A stretch of DNA of 64,000 nucleotides from Psychrobacter arcticus 273-4 (GCF_000012305.1 NC_007204.1:2356001-2420000), one strand, 5' to 3'; positions 8,945-18,121 are shown, counted from the stretch's first letter. Translations and numbers: made by a program. The notes: generated by a model from the sequence alone, not told the origin.

Positions 8945-9380
8945 AATAAACTCTCTATGTCCGATGTATGTATAACGCCTTTGCAAAACAGCATTTTTAA
9001 CGATGCGTTCAGCAAACGATGACATACGTAACTGAGGCACTAAGGACATTCTCAGTCTGGCAACTGTGTCACTGGCTTATTCCAGCACCCAATACCACAC
9101 CTCTGCTCGCTTAGCCTTTCCCCAGCGGGAAAATCAAACCGCAATTTTACCGGTTTTTGGGGTTTGATGCAAGCAGCAATTATGAGGGTTATTAGTGCTA
9201 ATTTGTCACTGCAGCATAGATAGTATTGAGGCCTACATACAAGCTGCGTATAATAATGCGTTAGATAATATAATCAATAACTATTGATTTTTTAGATTAA
9301 TTTAATAATACTATTTAATCAGTATTGGTGATTTACTTATCAATACTGATTAAGTACTAACATTTAATAAGGATAAGATA
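8945..9380. other. Intergenic region between rpmE2 and yceI
   Basis: A 436-base gap between divergent genes. It holds an inverted repeat ATCAAACC/GGTTTGAT (9133-9140, 9161-9168) and, near yceI, the dyad listed separately. No ORF or RNA gene is evident. Confidence 0.4.
9315..9353. promoter_or_regulatory. 13-bp dyad upstream of yceI
   Basis: TTAATCAGTATTG at 9315-9327 pairs perfectly with 9341-9353 across a 13-base spacer, ending 27 bases before the yceI start. The spacing and AT-rich setting fit an operator; a leader hairpin is also possible. Confidence 0.4.
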
Positions 9381-10004
9381 ATGAAAAATACGATAACGAA
9401 AAACAGTATCAAAGCTGTTCTATTTGGCTCAGTAGTTGCTATGACAACGCTAGCAAGTGCGGCTCTGCCAACTCAATGGCAGCTAGATGACTCCCATACC
9501 CGTGTCGGATTTTCGGTCAATCATTTAGGGTTTTCGACCACCATGGGTCACTTTAATGATGTCAAAGGTATGGTCAATTACGATATTAAAGCACCCAATA
9601 AAGCCAATATGAATTTCACCATTGCAACCGATAGCATCGATACCAATTGGGATGCTCGCGATGCTCATTTAAAAAAAGATGAATTTTTTAATGTGGCAAA
9701 ATATCCCACCATGACTTTTAAATCGACTAACGTCACATTTAAAAATCCACAACAAGCCACAGTCACAGGTGACTTCACTCTACTGGGTCAAACCAAACCA
9801 CTGACCCTAGATGTGACTTTGAATAAAATAGCCAATAGCCCGATGACCAAAGAGCCAGTTATTGGTTTTCGTGCAACCGGTGTGATTGACCGTGCCGCTT
9901 ATGGCATGACGGCTTTTGCAAGTGGTATTACAACTGAAGTACCGATTCAAATAGACGGTGAACTGATTGAGAAAAAAGCCGCTACGAAGAATAAAGAAAA
10001 ATAG
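9381..10004 (+). CDS. YceI family periplasmic protein
   Basis: A 207-residue secreted protein with a typical signal peptide (cleavage probably after TLASA, residue 27). The YceI lipocalin-like domain begins WQLDDSHTRVGFSVNHLG and continues with the strand motifs GHFNDVKG and DEFFNVAKYPTMTFKS. YceI proteins bind isoprenoid-type lipids in a beta-barrel; the ligand here is not known. The C terminus ends in a short lysine-rich tail. ATG at 9381 follows AAGGATAAG. Confidence 0.92.
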   Translation: MKNTITKNSIKAVLFGSVVAMTTLASAALPTQWQLDDSHTRVGFSVNHLGFSTTMGHFNDVKGMVNYDIKAPNKANMNFTIATDSIDTNWDARDAHLKKDEFFNVAKYPTMTFKSTNVTFKNPQQATVTGDFTLLGQTKPLTLDVTLNKIANSPMTKEPVIGFRATGVIDRAAYGMTAFASGITTEVPIQIDGELIEKKAATKNKEK

Positions 10005-10095
10005 CTTAAAAGTTACTTAAAAAACAACTGTGTCATATGGTCATTTAAATCTTTGATATCTTATGTAAAGAGAAACCTGCTATTAGAAACAGCAG

Positions 10096-10126
10096 CAAAA
10101 AAGCAGCCGATAAATGGCTGCTTTTT
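10096..10126. terminator. Terminator between convergent yceI and the lipoprotein gene
   Basis: Stem AAAAAGCAGCC/GGCTGCTTTTT with loop GATAAAT. A and T runs flank it on both sides, so it can serve both genes. Confidence 0.85.
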
Positions 10127-10157
10127 GATGAGAAAAATTAAGATTTATGTTTAGGCT

Positions 10158-10592
10158 TTACTTGGTTCTAACGATATGCCAAACGCCGAGTTTATTGTCG
10201 CCATCTTTATCCCCAACATTGGTGTCATTAGCATAAAAATACAGCGGCTTTCCATTCATCGCCCACTGATACTTGCCATCTTCACGTTGGAAGGCAGCAA
10301 ACTGCCCTGAGGCTTTAGCATTGCTAGGTGCCATAAATGCCGGCCAAACTAGCATACAAGCACTGCCGCACTCTGATCTATTCATCGAATCTTTATCAAA
10401 AGTATATAAGGTCATATGGTTACTAGCATCAACCAACATGCCGTTTTTACTCATGACGGGTGCAGTGTTTTTATTGGTAGCTTGTACGTCATGCATACCA
10501 GAGTCGTCATTGCCGACCATATTATTTAGCGTCGAACAACCACTAAGCGCTAACACGCCACTGAGAGCGGATAAAACCAAAATATGTTGCAT
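10158..10592 (-). CDS. Lipoprotein with COG4315-type repeats
   Basis: A 144-residue predicted lipoprotein: hydrophobic signal with lipobox ALSGC (Cys19), then a polar linker and two copies of the secreted repeat of the COG4315 class, recognisable by LYTFDKD and by PLYFYAND followed by GVWH. The first copy also has the C..ACMLVWPAF segment, whose two Cys may form a disulfide. The function of the family is not established. It is transcribed alone, convergent with yceI. Confidence 0.85.
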   Translation of the reverse strand: MQHILVLSALSGVLALSGCSTLNNMVGNDDSGMHDVQATNKNTAPVMSKNGMLVDASNHMTLYTFDKDSMNRSECGSACMLVWPAFMAPSNAKASGQFAAFQREDGKYQWAMNGKPLYFYANDTNVGDKDGDNKLGVWHIVRTK

Positions 10593-11111
10593 AATAACTT
10601 CCTTTTCATTGTCATCATAGATTGTTAATTGTTATTAGTTCGTCCTCATCACTCTAGGATTTAAGCCATAATAAAATGCAAGCAAATGTCTTAAACCCAT
10701 TATTGAGATTTTAAATATATCATAGGATTTATAGCCGTTCTTTTGATCCTTCTATAAGTTTACAAAAGCCTATAAGCATTACAATTTAGCCATACAAAAA
10801 TACTTAATACCATCAATATATAGTTGTTTTAAGATGAATAAAACCTGCTTGTTCTTATGGTAATAGCATGTATCCACTTACCAATTTGCCATCCTATTCA
10901 CTAACGTTTTTTGTAGAATAGCGCTATAGAAATTAAGCACGACTACACAATGGCGAATGTGACCATTGCGGTTTATTATCACTATTGAACTTGACTGCCT
11001 CTGCACGCATATCAATATCCATAAGCCACCTCATGACTATGCCAAGTACTACTTTAATTACGGATTTAAGTACCACTTGATGCAAATGCTATTAAGGATA
11101 TAACCTCGACA
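10593..11111. other. Intergenic region upstream of the FAD oxidoreductase
   Basis: A 519-base AT-rich gap between divergent genes. I see no ORF, RNA gene, repeat element or strong hairpin in it. Confidence 0.4.
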
Positions 11112-12686
11112 ATGACTCACTCTCTTATGAACAATCAAGTACTTGCTACTCAACGTGTCGGCATCCTTGGTGGTGGTACGGCAGGGGCAACCATTGCCAT
11201 TCGATTGGCAGCATTAGGGCTTGAAACTTATGTGTTCGAAAAAAACAAATCGCTGATTGATGGTCCGCCTATGTGCCATTTGCATGCCGGTGGCAATCTC
11301 TATCGCGAAATCCCTGATGAAGATTGCGTCGCCCTTCTCAAACAGTGCATCGATATTTTACGTCTTTATCCTTATACCATTGATGTACGCCCAACGGTAT
11401 TTGCGGTGCCGACTCGCGATGAGGGGTTGCCCGAAGACTTGCTACCGCGTCTTGATATATTGACCGATGCGTATCGTCAGCTGATTGCTCAAGATGCCAA
11501 TAACAAAGTACTGGGCGAACCTGAAGATTATTATCAGCTATACAGTCATGAGCAATTGATTGCATTGTCTGAGCGTGAGCAAGTTGCGGTACCTAGTACC
11601 GTCGACGAATGGATGATACCGGTTGCAAAATATTTGGATTTAAATAAAGTCAAATTTCCGTTGATCGTAGTACAAGAATATGGCTGGAACATCTTTCGCT
11701 TGGCAGCATCAGCACAATTGGCGTTGGAAGGCTATGAGCATGCGCATGTGTTTACTGACACTCAAGTAAAGCAGGTCATGCCCGTCGATTGTGAAAACTG
11801 CTCAAACGCTGAGCATCATGTCACCAAATGGCGTATTGATTATCAGCAATGCGATAGTCTAGACCCTGAAGCGCACTCTAACGGCAAAACCGAGTCCATC
11901 GAAGTCGATTATCTCGTCAATGCTTGTGGTTTTCGTACAGGGGTTATTGATGATATGGTCGGCGTCAAAGTCACACGTATGGTAGAGTTTAAATCCTCTT
12001 ATATCACTCACTGGGAAGATACCGGCGGACAGATACCAGAGATTATCATCTATGGCAATCGTGGTACGCCAGAAGGGATGGCACAACTAACGCCTTATCC
12101 GGGTGGCTATTTTCAGATACATGGCATGAGTAAATTTATCACGTTATTCGATGATGGCTTGGTGGCTTCAAGCAAAGACAGCGCCCAACCAAAGCTACCG
12201 CCACAATACGTGCACTATATCGAAGACGGTTGGGACAAAGCGCCGCTACAAGCGCGTAGCCAGCAAGCCATTGATTATGTGACTGGGTTTGTACCGACCT
12301 TTCATAGTGCTCGTACTGTCGGCAATGCTTTATACGGTGGGCAGCAAATCCCTGGTGAGGACGACACGCTGCGGGTCGCTGATGTGAGTTTGTATTCTAA
12401 TATTCGCTATGCCCGTGCTGAAAACGTCAAAGCCTCTTCGACCTTGATTGCGGCAGATCAAATCGTTGACGAATTGAGCGAGCTTGGTTTGATTGAACTT
12501 GATACGCCCGTGAACCGCAATCGCTATGCCCATGAGTGGGCGTATCTGGCGCACAACGATAGTATGGCTATCGATGCGGTCGCCCGTGATTTGGCAAAAC
12601 AGCGTGGTTTTCCACTGGCAATGGCAGGCGTCAATCGTGGTATTCGCGAGGAGGCGTTAAATAATTTAAATACAAATAATAATTAA
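11112..12686 (+). CDS. FAD-dependent oxidoreductase, unknown substrate
   Basis: A 524-residue flavoprotein with an N-terminal Rossmann motif GILGGGTAGA at 17-26 and an acidic residue ending the second strand (YVFEKN), as expected for FAD binding. A second cofactor-contact segment, VDYLVNACGFRTG, lies around residue 270. It has no transmembrane segment or signal peptide. The general look is that of DAO/halogenase-like monooxygenase-fold enzymes, but I do not recognise a specific family and the flanking genes give no pathway. A terminator follows 45 bases downstream. Confidence 0.75.
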   Translation: MTHSLMNNQVLATQRVGILGGGTAGATIAIRLAALGLETYVFEKNKSLIDGPPMCHLHAGGNLYREIPDEDCVALLKQCIDILRLYPYTIDVRPTVFAVPTRDEGLPEDLLPRLDILTDAYRQLIAQDANNKVLGEPEDYYQLYSHEQLIALSEREQVAVPSTVDEWMIPVAKYLDLNKVKFPLIVVQEYGWNIFRLAASAQLALEGYEHAHVFTDTQVKQVMPVDCENCSNAEHHVTKWRIDYQQCDSLDPEAHSNGKTESIEVDYLVNACGFRTGVIDDMVGVKVTRMVEFKSSYITHWEDTGGQIPEIIIYGNRGTPEGMAQLTPYPGGYFQIHGMSKFITLFDDGLVASSKDSAQPKLPPQYVHYIEDGWDKAPLQARSQQAIDYVTGFVPTFHSARTVGNALYGGQQIPGEDDTLRVADVSLYSNIRYARAENVKASSTLIAADQIVDELSELGLIELDTPVNRNRYAHEWAYLAHNDSMAIDAVARDLAKQRGFPLAMAGVNRGIREEALNNLNTNNN

Positions 12687-12730
12687 AGTAATACTGGCAC
12701 TTAAAAACAGCGCTTCTAATTATTGAGCAA

Positions 12731-12776
12731 AAAAAAGGGAGAGAATGGCTCGTTTTTGCCCTTCTCTCCCTTTTTA
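12731..12776. terminator. Bidirectional terminator
   Basis: Stem AAAAGGGAGAGAA/TTCTCTCCCTTTT with a 17-base loop lies between the convergent FAD oxidoreductase and LOG genes. Confidence 0.85.
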
Positions 12777-12787
12777 TATATTCGCTT

Positions 12788-13465
12788 TTAGTTGCCAGCC
12801 ATCTTTTCCGTATTGACAGCGGCATCTATTTTGACCATGGTCTGTAGTAAATCAATGGCATCATTAATAGTATTACACACTACCAAGCGCTCAAGATCTT
12901 CTTGCTTCATAAAGCCTTGCTCAGTGGTATATTTTAAATGCTCAATCATACGATCATAAAAACCATTGATATTCAAAATAATCATTGGTTTTTCATGTTG
13001 ATACAGCTGGCGCCAAGTGGCAATTTCCATGATTTCTTCTAAGGTGCCAAGCCCGCCCGGTAAGGTAATAAACGCATCAGCATATTCTGCCATCACCGTT
13101 TTGCGTGTGTGCATCGTATCGGTTAAATGTAGACGGGTCAGCTGCTCATGAGCAATTTCGTGCTTGAGCATAAAAGTTGGAATCACACCGACTGCTTCTG
13201 CGCCGCCTCGAATCACCTCATCGGCGACTGCGCCCATCAGCCCGATACTCGCGCCGCCATATACCAAGCCCATGCCATTGTCTGCTAGCGCCATACCCAG
13301 CTCGCGCGCGGCTTGCTCATATACGACATCATTACCCAAACGCGACCCACAATAGACTGCCACTAGCGGCATGGTTAACGCTGATTTATCCACTGCTTTT
13401 TCAATATTGGTAATGTCTTGACTGGTAATCACTTCATACATGTCATTATTAATTTTCATTTGCAT
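12788..13465 (-). CDS. LOG family protein (TIGR00730 type)
   Basis: A 225-residue Rossmann-like protein of the LOG/lysine decarboxylase-like family. YCGSR at 38-42, the GLVYGGASIGLMG block at 67-78, MHTRK at 118-122 and PGGLGTLEE at 136-144 are all present; the last is the nucleotide-binding signature. Family members hydrolyse cytokinin nucleotides or other nucleoside monophosphates to base and ribose 5-phosphate; the older name lysine decarboxylase is not supported. About 35 residues precede the core, and Met9 is an alternative start. Confidence 0.88.
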   Translation of the reverse strand: MQMKINNDMYEVITSQDITNIEKAVDKSALTMPLVAVYCGSRLGNDVVYEQAARELGMALADNGMGLVYGGASIGLMGAVADEVIRGGAEAVGVIPTFMLKHEIAHEQLTRLHLTDTMHTRKTVMAEYADAFITLPGGLGTLEEIMEIATWRQLYQHEKPMIILNINGFYDRMIEHLKYTTEQGFMKQEDLERLVVCNTINDAIDLLQTMVKIDAAVNTEKMAGN

Positions 13466-13783
13466 ATAGCTTCCTTAATTTTTATATCAATTGTTTTTAT
13501 TAAGAACCTGTTTATTAAAGCCTCTTTATCCGTGCATGTTGAATATTTAAAATAGCAATTCGGTCCAGTCTTGATGGATCATATCATGCAAGATAAATTG
13601 AGATAGAACTTAGAAGTCATATTTAAGCGCCTTCCCTACTGAGATTTATTTTAACATAAGCAATGCTATCACGCGGTCGCAACGATTTATCACTACGCAA
13701 TTACTACGTTTTTAAGGTCACCTGCTCCACAATATCCGTATCAAAAATATGGATAAAAGCGATAACAAGAAAAAGAGATTTTA
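13466..13783. other. Intergenic region between LOG gene and M23 gene
   Basis: A 318-base gap between divergent genes with no ORF, repeat or strong hairpin visible; it presumably holds both promoters. Confidence 0.4.
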
Positions 13784-14374
13784 ATGCGACCAGATAGCAA
13801 TCACGAACAACCAAAGCCTACGTTTATTAGCCGAGCAATTAGCGTATTTATCAAGGCTGCGGCATTGCTGATGCTGTTATTCGTATTTGACAGATTACTG
13901 CCAAGTATCAGCCAACAAACCCAATCATTTTTCATAGCAAAATGGCAGCAGCTTAGTTTGCTACAACAACCATTACCAGCAGAAAACAGCCTACTAAGCC
14001 CCTTGCCCAAGCAGCCTCTAACAGATACGTGGGGCGCTGCTCGTAGTCAAGGTCGCTCACATGAAGGGATTGATATTTTTGCAGCGCGCGGCACGCCAAT
14101 ACAAGCTACAACGCAAGGCATTGTTAGCAAAGTAGGCGAAGATGCTTTAGGGGGTCGCGTCGTCATGATAGTGGGACCTGGCGGCGCCGGACACTATTAT
14201 GCCCATTTGGAAGACTATGCTGACATCTCTCACAATGACTGGGTAAATGCGGGCGACATCATCGGTTATGTGGGTGACAGTGGCAACGCTAAAGGTACAC
14301 CGCCACATGTCCATTATGGGATTTATATTAATGGTAGTGCGGTGAACCCTTATCCGCTTTTACAAAAGAATTAG
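13784..14374 (+). CDS. M23 family metallopeptidase, membrane anchored
   Basis: A 196-residue protein with an N-terminal transmembrane segment at about 18-38 and a periplasmic M23 (LytM) domain. The zinc and catalytic residues are complete: H93 and D97 in SHEGIDIF, and H175 and H177 in HVHYG. It should therefore be an active peptidoglycan endopeptidase, not a degenerate activator. The short linker and lack of coiled coil separate it from EnvC or NlpD. It is convergent with phoR, 12 bases apart. Confidence 0.88.
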   Translation: MRPDSNHEQPKPTFISRAISVFIKAAALLMLLFVFDRLLPSISQQTQSFFIAKWQQLSLLQQPLPAENSLLSPLPKQPLTDTWGAARSQGRSHEGIDIFAARGTPIQATTQGIVSKVGEDALGGRVVMIVGPGGAGHYYAHLEDYADISHNDWVNAGDIIGYVGDSGNAKGTPPHVHYGIYINGSAVNPYPLLQKN

Positions 14375-14386
14375 GGTGTATAAGCA

Positions 14387-15478
14387 TTAATTTATTACGG
14401 CAGATCGTATATAGTTGTTTGGGAACACCGCACTAAATGTCGAACCTACCCCTTCTATAGACTCAATTTGCAAGTGTGCTTCATGCTGATATAAAACATG
14501 TTTTACAATCGCCAGCCCAAGTCCCGTCCCACCTGTTTCTCGGCTGCGCCCACTGTCAACGCGATAAAAACGCTCAGTCAAACGCGTAAGATGCTGCGGC
14601 GCGATACCAATACCATTATCTTCAACCGCAAATCGGCAGCCCTCAAGCGTCTTAGTCCAGCTAATAGAGATATTACCGCCTTTTGGTGTGTATTTGATGG
14701 CATTAATTACCAGATTGGACAGTGCGCTATTCAAGTACATCTCTGAGCCATATAGCCCGTCATAAGTATCAATATGCAAGTGAATGGTATGCTTATATTC
14801 TTGATTGTATGCCTGCGCATCATCATAGACATGGGTCAGTAGCTTGGTCATATCGATTTCATTAAACTCATGCGTCTCTTCGATTTCAATGCGAGATAGC
14901 AGCAATAAGTCATTAACCACTCTATTCATGCGAGCCGTCTGCTGGGTCATCAACTCAAAGCCGCGCCGCCAATGCGCAGGCATATCGGGTTGATCAGAGA
15001 AATTTTCTAGATAGCCCATCAGTACTGTCAATGGTGTACCTAGCTCATGCGATACATTTGCCACAAAGTCGCGGCGCATCCCCTCCAAATGCTGCAAGCG
15101 GGTCACATCATAAATAATCAGCAGTTTTTCATCACCAAAGGGCTTCAGCTCACACTTTAGATAACGATTTGGGTCTTGCCACGAGATAATATGCACACCC
15201 TCATGGGCATCCATATTAAGCGTCGTTGCCTCTTGATAATATTTAAGAAACTCAGGGACCTGAATGAAGTCAAAGATACAGGTGCCTTTATCTGTGGATT
15301 GCAACAACAACAAGTCCTGCGCCGCTTGATTCCACCATTCAAGCCCATCATCGTCATTAAGCAAAATCACGGCATCTCGCAGCGATTGTAAGGCACTTCT
15401 GATTTTTTTAAGTTGATTCGTGTCATCCTGCTCAGAGACTAACTCTGATTGACCTTGCTCATTATCTTGGATAGGCAT
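14387..15478 (-). CDS. phoR: Phosphate regulon sensor kinase PhoR, lacking membrane segments
   Basis: A 363-residue histidine kinase paired with phoB. The order is a PhoR-type PAS region (about 25-125, with DAVILLNDDDGLEWWN), a DHp domain with the phospho-acceptor H144 in NVSHELGTPLT, and an ATPase domain with N-box NAIKYTPKGG, DNGIGI, and GGTGLGLAI. The N-terminal transmembrane segments typical of PhoR are absent, and an in-frame stop three codons upstream rules out an earlier start. Only 88 bases separate it from phoB, so no missing exon-like part is hidden there. The H-box reads HELG rather than the common HELR. Kinase identity is firm; a soluble location is inference. Confidence 0.88.
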   Translation of the reverse strand: MPIQDNEQGQSELVSEQDDTNQLKKIRSALQSLRDAVILLNDDDGLEWWNQAAQDLLLLQSTDKGTCIFDFIQVPEFLKYYQEATTLNMDAHEGVHIISWQDPNRYLKCELKPFGDEKLLIIYDVTRLQHLEGMRRDFVANVSHELGTPLTVLMGYLENFSDQPDMPAHWRRGFELMTQQTARMNRVVNDLLLLSRIEIEETHEFNEIDMTKLLTHVYDDAQAYNQEYKHTIHLHIDTYDGLYGSEMYLNSALSNLVINAIKYTPKGGNISISWTKTLEGCRFAVEDNGIGIAPQHLTRLTERFYRVDSGRSRETGGTGLGLAIVKHVLYQHEAHLQIESIEGVGSTFSAVFPNNYIRSAVIN

Positions 15479-15566
15479 TTTTATTTATCCGTTATTTTTA
15501 CTGTTTCTCTACTATTGGTCGCTTCCGATGAGAGGCGACACTCTACGATACTCATATTGCTCGCTA

Positions 15567-16271
15567 TTAACTATTTTCAATACGGCTAGAAAATCGATAG
15601 CCCGTACCGCGTACCGTCTGTATCAACGTATCGCAATCATAGGGACGCAGTAATGTACGCAAACGCTTTACGTGAACATCAATGGTTCTATCTTCGATAT
15701 AAACATTGCCACCCCATACTTGGTCGAGCAACTGGGCACGGGTATAAGCGCGCTCTGGATGACTCATGAAAAACGCCAACAAGCGGTATTCTGTCGGACC
15801 CATATCGATGATGTTATCACCCACCATAAAGCGCTGGCTTTTAGCATCTAAAGTTAGCTTGCCTATATTGATAGGTTTGTCACCGCTGAGCGCGCTACTA
15901 CGGCGCAATACTGCTTTGATTCTTGAGATTAATTCACGGGTAGAAAACGGCTTGGTCATATAATCATCAGCGCCTGCATCAAGACCATGCACCTTACTGT
16001 CCTCTTCACTTTTGGCGGTCAACATAATGACTGGTATTTCAGAGAGCAGCGCATCGTTTTTTAGCATACGGCAAAAATCAATACCACTTTTATCACCTGG
16101 CAACATCCAGTCCAATAAAATCAGCGCTGGACGGTGATCTACCACCTGTTGATGCGCCTCTGACACATCAGCTGCCTGCAAACTATCAAAGCCTGCCATC
16201 TCTAGGGTCATGACAACCATTTCACGAATAGCAGCTTCATCTTCAACAATCAAAATTTGCTCTTTAGACAT
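15567..16271 (-). CDS. phoB: Phosphate regulon response regulator PhoB
   Basis: A 234-residue OmpR-class response regulator. The receiver domain has the acidic pair in IVEDEAA, the phosphorylation site D54 in LLDWMLPG, and the KPF loop; the C-terminal winged helix includes the GPTEYRLL and YIEDRTIDVHVKRLR segments characteristic of PhoB. It activates genes from Pho boxes, two of which lie in this window. It is upstream of phoR in the same operon, and a Pho box at 16348-16365 predicts positive autoregulation. Confidence 0.95.
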   Translation of the reverse strand: MSKEQILIVEDEAAIREMVVMTLEMAGFDSLQAADVSEAHQQVVDHRPALILLDWMLPGDKSGIDFCRMLKNDALLSEIPVIMLTAKSEEDSKVHGLDAGADDYMTKPFSTRELISRIKAVLRRSSALSGDKPINIGKLTLDAKSQRFMVGDNIIDMGPTEYRLLAFFMSHPERAYTRAQLLDQVWGGNVYIEDRTIDVHVKRLRTLLRPYDCDTLIQTVRGTGYRFSSRIENS

Positions 16272-16347
16272 AGTGCATTCTTAATATTAGAGAACAAAAT
16301 AGAGCTTATAAAAGCAGATAAGCGTTTCTTTATTAAAGAACTTAATT

Positions 16348-16365
16348 ATGACAGTATGATGACAT
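16348..16365 (-). promoter_or_regulatory. Pho box upstream of phoB
   Basis: On the minus strand the sequence reads ATGTCAT-CATA-CTGTCAT: two 7-bp half-sites 11 bp apart, matching the E. coli PhoB consensus. It ends 76 bases before the phoB start. A TTTAAT sequence about 12 bases downstream could be the -10 element, as in PhoB-activated promoters. Confidence 0.85.
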
Positions 16366-16432
16366 TTACCTTTAAAAGTCTCAAGATTATTATGAGCACC
16401 TCTTATTAATACTTAGTAATAAGTACATTTAC

Positions 16433-16888
16433 TCAAGGCACTTCTAATAGAAAATTAAGCGGTCCATCATTGACACTCAACACTTGCATATCTGCGCCAA
16501 ATTGACCTGTTGCCACGTCAACATGCTGGGTTTTGGCATAAGCAATCAGTTGTGCAAACAAATCTTGCGCCGCATCAGGTGCCATCGCGCCGCCAAAGTC
16601 AGGGCGGCGACCTTTATCCGTCTTTGCCATCAAGGTAAATTGCGAGACCAGTAATAGCCCACCATCCACTTGCTGGACATTTTTATCCAGTTTACCGTAT
16701 TTGGCTGGATCATCATCATTTTCAAAGATACGATAAGTCAGAATTTTATCGACCATCCGCTGTGCACTTTGTAAGTTATCATCGTGTCCCAAGCCAATAT
16801 ACGCCAATACTCCATGTTCAATAGCACCGACATCATGTCCATCAACACTGACACTGGCATGTTTAACGCGCTGGATAAGAGCTCTCAT
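16433..16888 (-). CDS. dtd: D-aminoacyl-tRNA deacylase
   Basis: DTD removes D-amino acids (and glycine from tRNA-Ala) mischarged on tRNA. The 151-residue product has the normal length and the conserved SQFTL motif at 82-86. The second signature, normally GPVT near the C terminus, reads NDGPLNF at 140-146: the Gly-Pro pair that gives chiral selectivity is kept, but the following VT is replaced by LN. It lies upstream of phoB on the same strand but is separated by about 160 bases containing the Pho box. Confidence 0.93.
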   Translation of the reverse strand: MRALIQRVKHASVSVDGHDVGAIEHGVLAYIGLGHDDNLQSAQRMVDKILTYRIFENDDDPAKYGKLDKNVQQVDGGLLLVSQFTLMAKTDKGRRPDFGGAMAPDAAQDLFAQLIAYAKTQHVDVATGQFGADMQVLSVNDGPLNFLLEVP

Positions 16889-17064
16889 TGCTTACTTCCT
16901 TTAACGATTATGGTCATACAGTCTGGTGCTGCCCATGATAAAATGTAGTTATCTATAAATTTAGTTATGAATGAATCTGGCGATAAAGCTACCTACCTAT
17001 GATTTCTAGTACGACTTTCTATTTTAATAACTGTTTTTTTTAATCCCTACTTTGGTCATCTATT

Positions 17065-17898
17065 ATGAATGTATTTACTACCTTACAGCAATTTGTGCCG
17101 CAGCAAAAAATCAGCAAAGTCGCTGGGCGCTTAGCCGCCAGTCGCCATCCTTGGGTCAAGCGTACTTTTATTCGCAGTTTTGCCAAAGCGTATGATGTTA
17201 GCTTAGATGAATATGAGCGTCAAAGCCTAAACGCTTATGAGAGCTTTAATGATTTCTTTACTCGTGAGCTCCAAGACAATGCCCGTATTATCGATGCCAG
17301 TATCAACGGTATTGTCAGTCCTGCGGATGGGATGATATCTCAGCTTGGACAAATCCATGACCATAAGCTACTGCAAGCAAAAGGTCGTGACTATGATATC
17401 GGTCAGTTATTGGCTGACAGTGCCGACGGAGATTATTTTGCTGATGGTAGTTTTGCCACGGTCTATCTTGCTCCAAGCAACTATCACCGTGTTCATATGC
17501 CATTTGACGGTACCCTGATTAAAACCCGTTACGTACCAGGTACGCTGTTTTCGGTCAATAATACCACGGCTGCTAATGTACCTGATTTGTTTGCTCGCAA
17601 CGAACGCCTAGTTTGTCTGTTTGATACCGCTTACGGCAAAGCGGCTGTGGTCATGGTCGGTGCGATGATTGTCGCTGGGATTGAAACGGTTGCGACGGGT
17701 AAAATTAGCCGTACCGATGACATTCAAGAAGCGGATCATGATATGAGCTTTAAGAAAGGCGATGAGCTTGGTCGTTTTTATCTGGGCTCAACGGCGATTG
17801 TGGTGCTACCAAAAGCGGCAAAAACTGAGTGGCAAGCCACCATGCAGCACGGCTCAACAGTGCAAATGGGTCAACTATTAGCCAACGCTAAAATCTAA
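17065..17898 (+). CDS. psd: Phosphatidylserine decarboxylase proenzyme
   Basis: Psd makes phosphatidylethanolamine from phosphatidylserine at the inner membrane. The 277-residue proenzyme has the self-cleavage site LGST at 240-243; cleavage before Ser242 would give the pyruvoyl group on the small alpha chain. Upstream signatures FNDFFTREL, VSPADG and YHRVHMPFDG are intact. Length is normal for the proteobacterial type. It is a single gene followed by a long hairpin. Confidence 0.96.
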   Translation: MNVFTTLQQFVPQQKISKVAGRLAASRHPWVKRTFIRSFAKAYDVSLDEYERQSLNAYESFNDFFTRELQDNARIIDASINGIVSPADGMISQLGQIHDHKLLQAKGRDYDIGQLLADSADGDYFADGSFATVYLAPSNYHRVHMPFDGTLIKTRYVPGTLFSVNNTTAANVPDLFARNERLVCLFDTAYGKAAVVMVGAMIVAGIETVATGKISRTDDIQEADHDMSFKKGDELGRFYLGSTAIVVLPKAAKTEWQATMQHGSTVQMGQLLANAKI

Positions 17899-17940
17899 TC
17901 TGTTTTAAGTGACCAAAACGCTTTTAATGAGCGACATTGG

Positions 17941-17989
17941 CAAACATGAGCATAGGCAGTCGTAATATCACTGTTTATGCTCATGTTTG
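17941..17989 (+). terminator. Long hairpin downstream of psd
   Basis: CAAACATGAGCATA at 17941-17954 pairs with TATGCTCATGTTTG at 17976-17989. A strong T tract is missing, so termination is likely but not certain. Confidence 0.55.
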
Positions 17990-18065
17990 GTCTTATATAG
18001 TGAAACTTTTTTAAAAACAATCGCTTAACCCTTTCTCTACTATCCTATCTATAAACGCCTCTTTT

Positions 18066-18097
18066 TGTAAGCCGCCAGTCTATTATGTAAGCCGCCA
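18066..18097. repeat. Two 12-bp direct repeats, 20-bp period, before the pstS Pho box
   Basis: TGTAAGCCGCCA occurs at 18066-18077 and 18086-18097, exactly 20 bp apart, and the pair ends 6 bp before the Pho box at 18104. The sequence does not match the PhoB half-site. Confidence 0.5.
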
Positions 18098-18103
18098 CTC
18101 TTT

Positions 18104-18121
18104 ATGTCATTAAACTGTCAT
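18104..18121 (+). promoter_or_regulatory. Pho box upstream of pstS
   Basis: ATGTCAT-TAAA-CTGTCAT, two half-sites 11 bp apart, matches the PhoB consensus closely. It lies 111 bases before the pstS start. A CACAAT/AATATA region about 10 bases downstream could be the -10 element. Confidence 0.88.

Noticed and set aside
17315..17503. Antisense frames inside psd and many other genes
   Set aside because: Shadows of the real genes, without start signals or family similarity.
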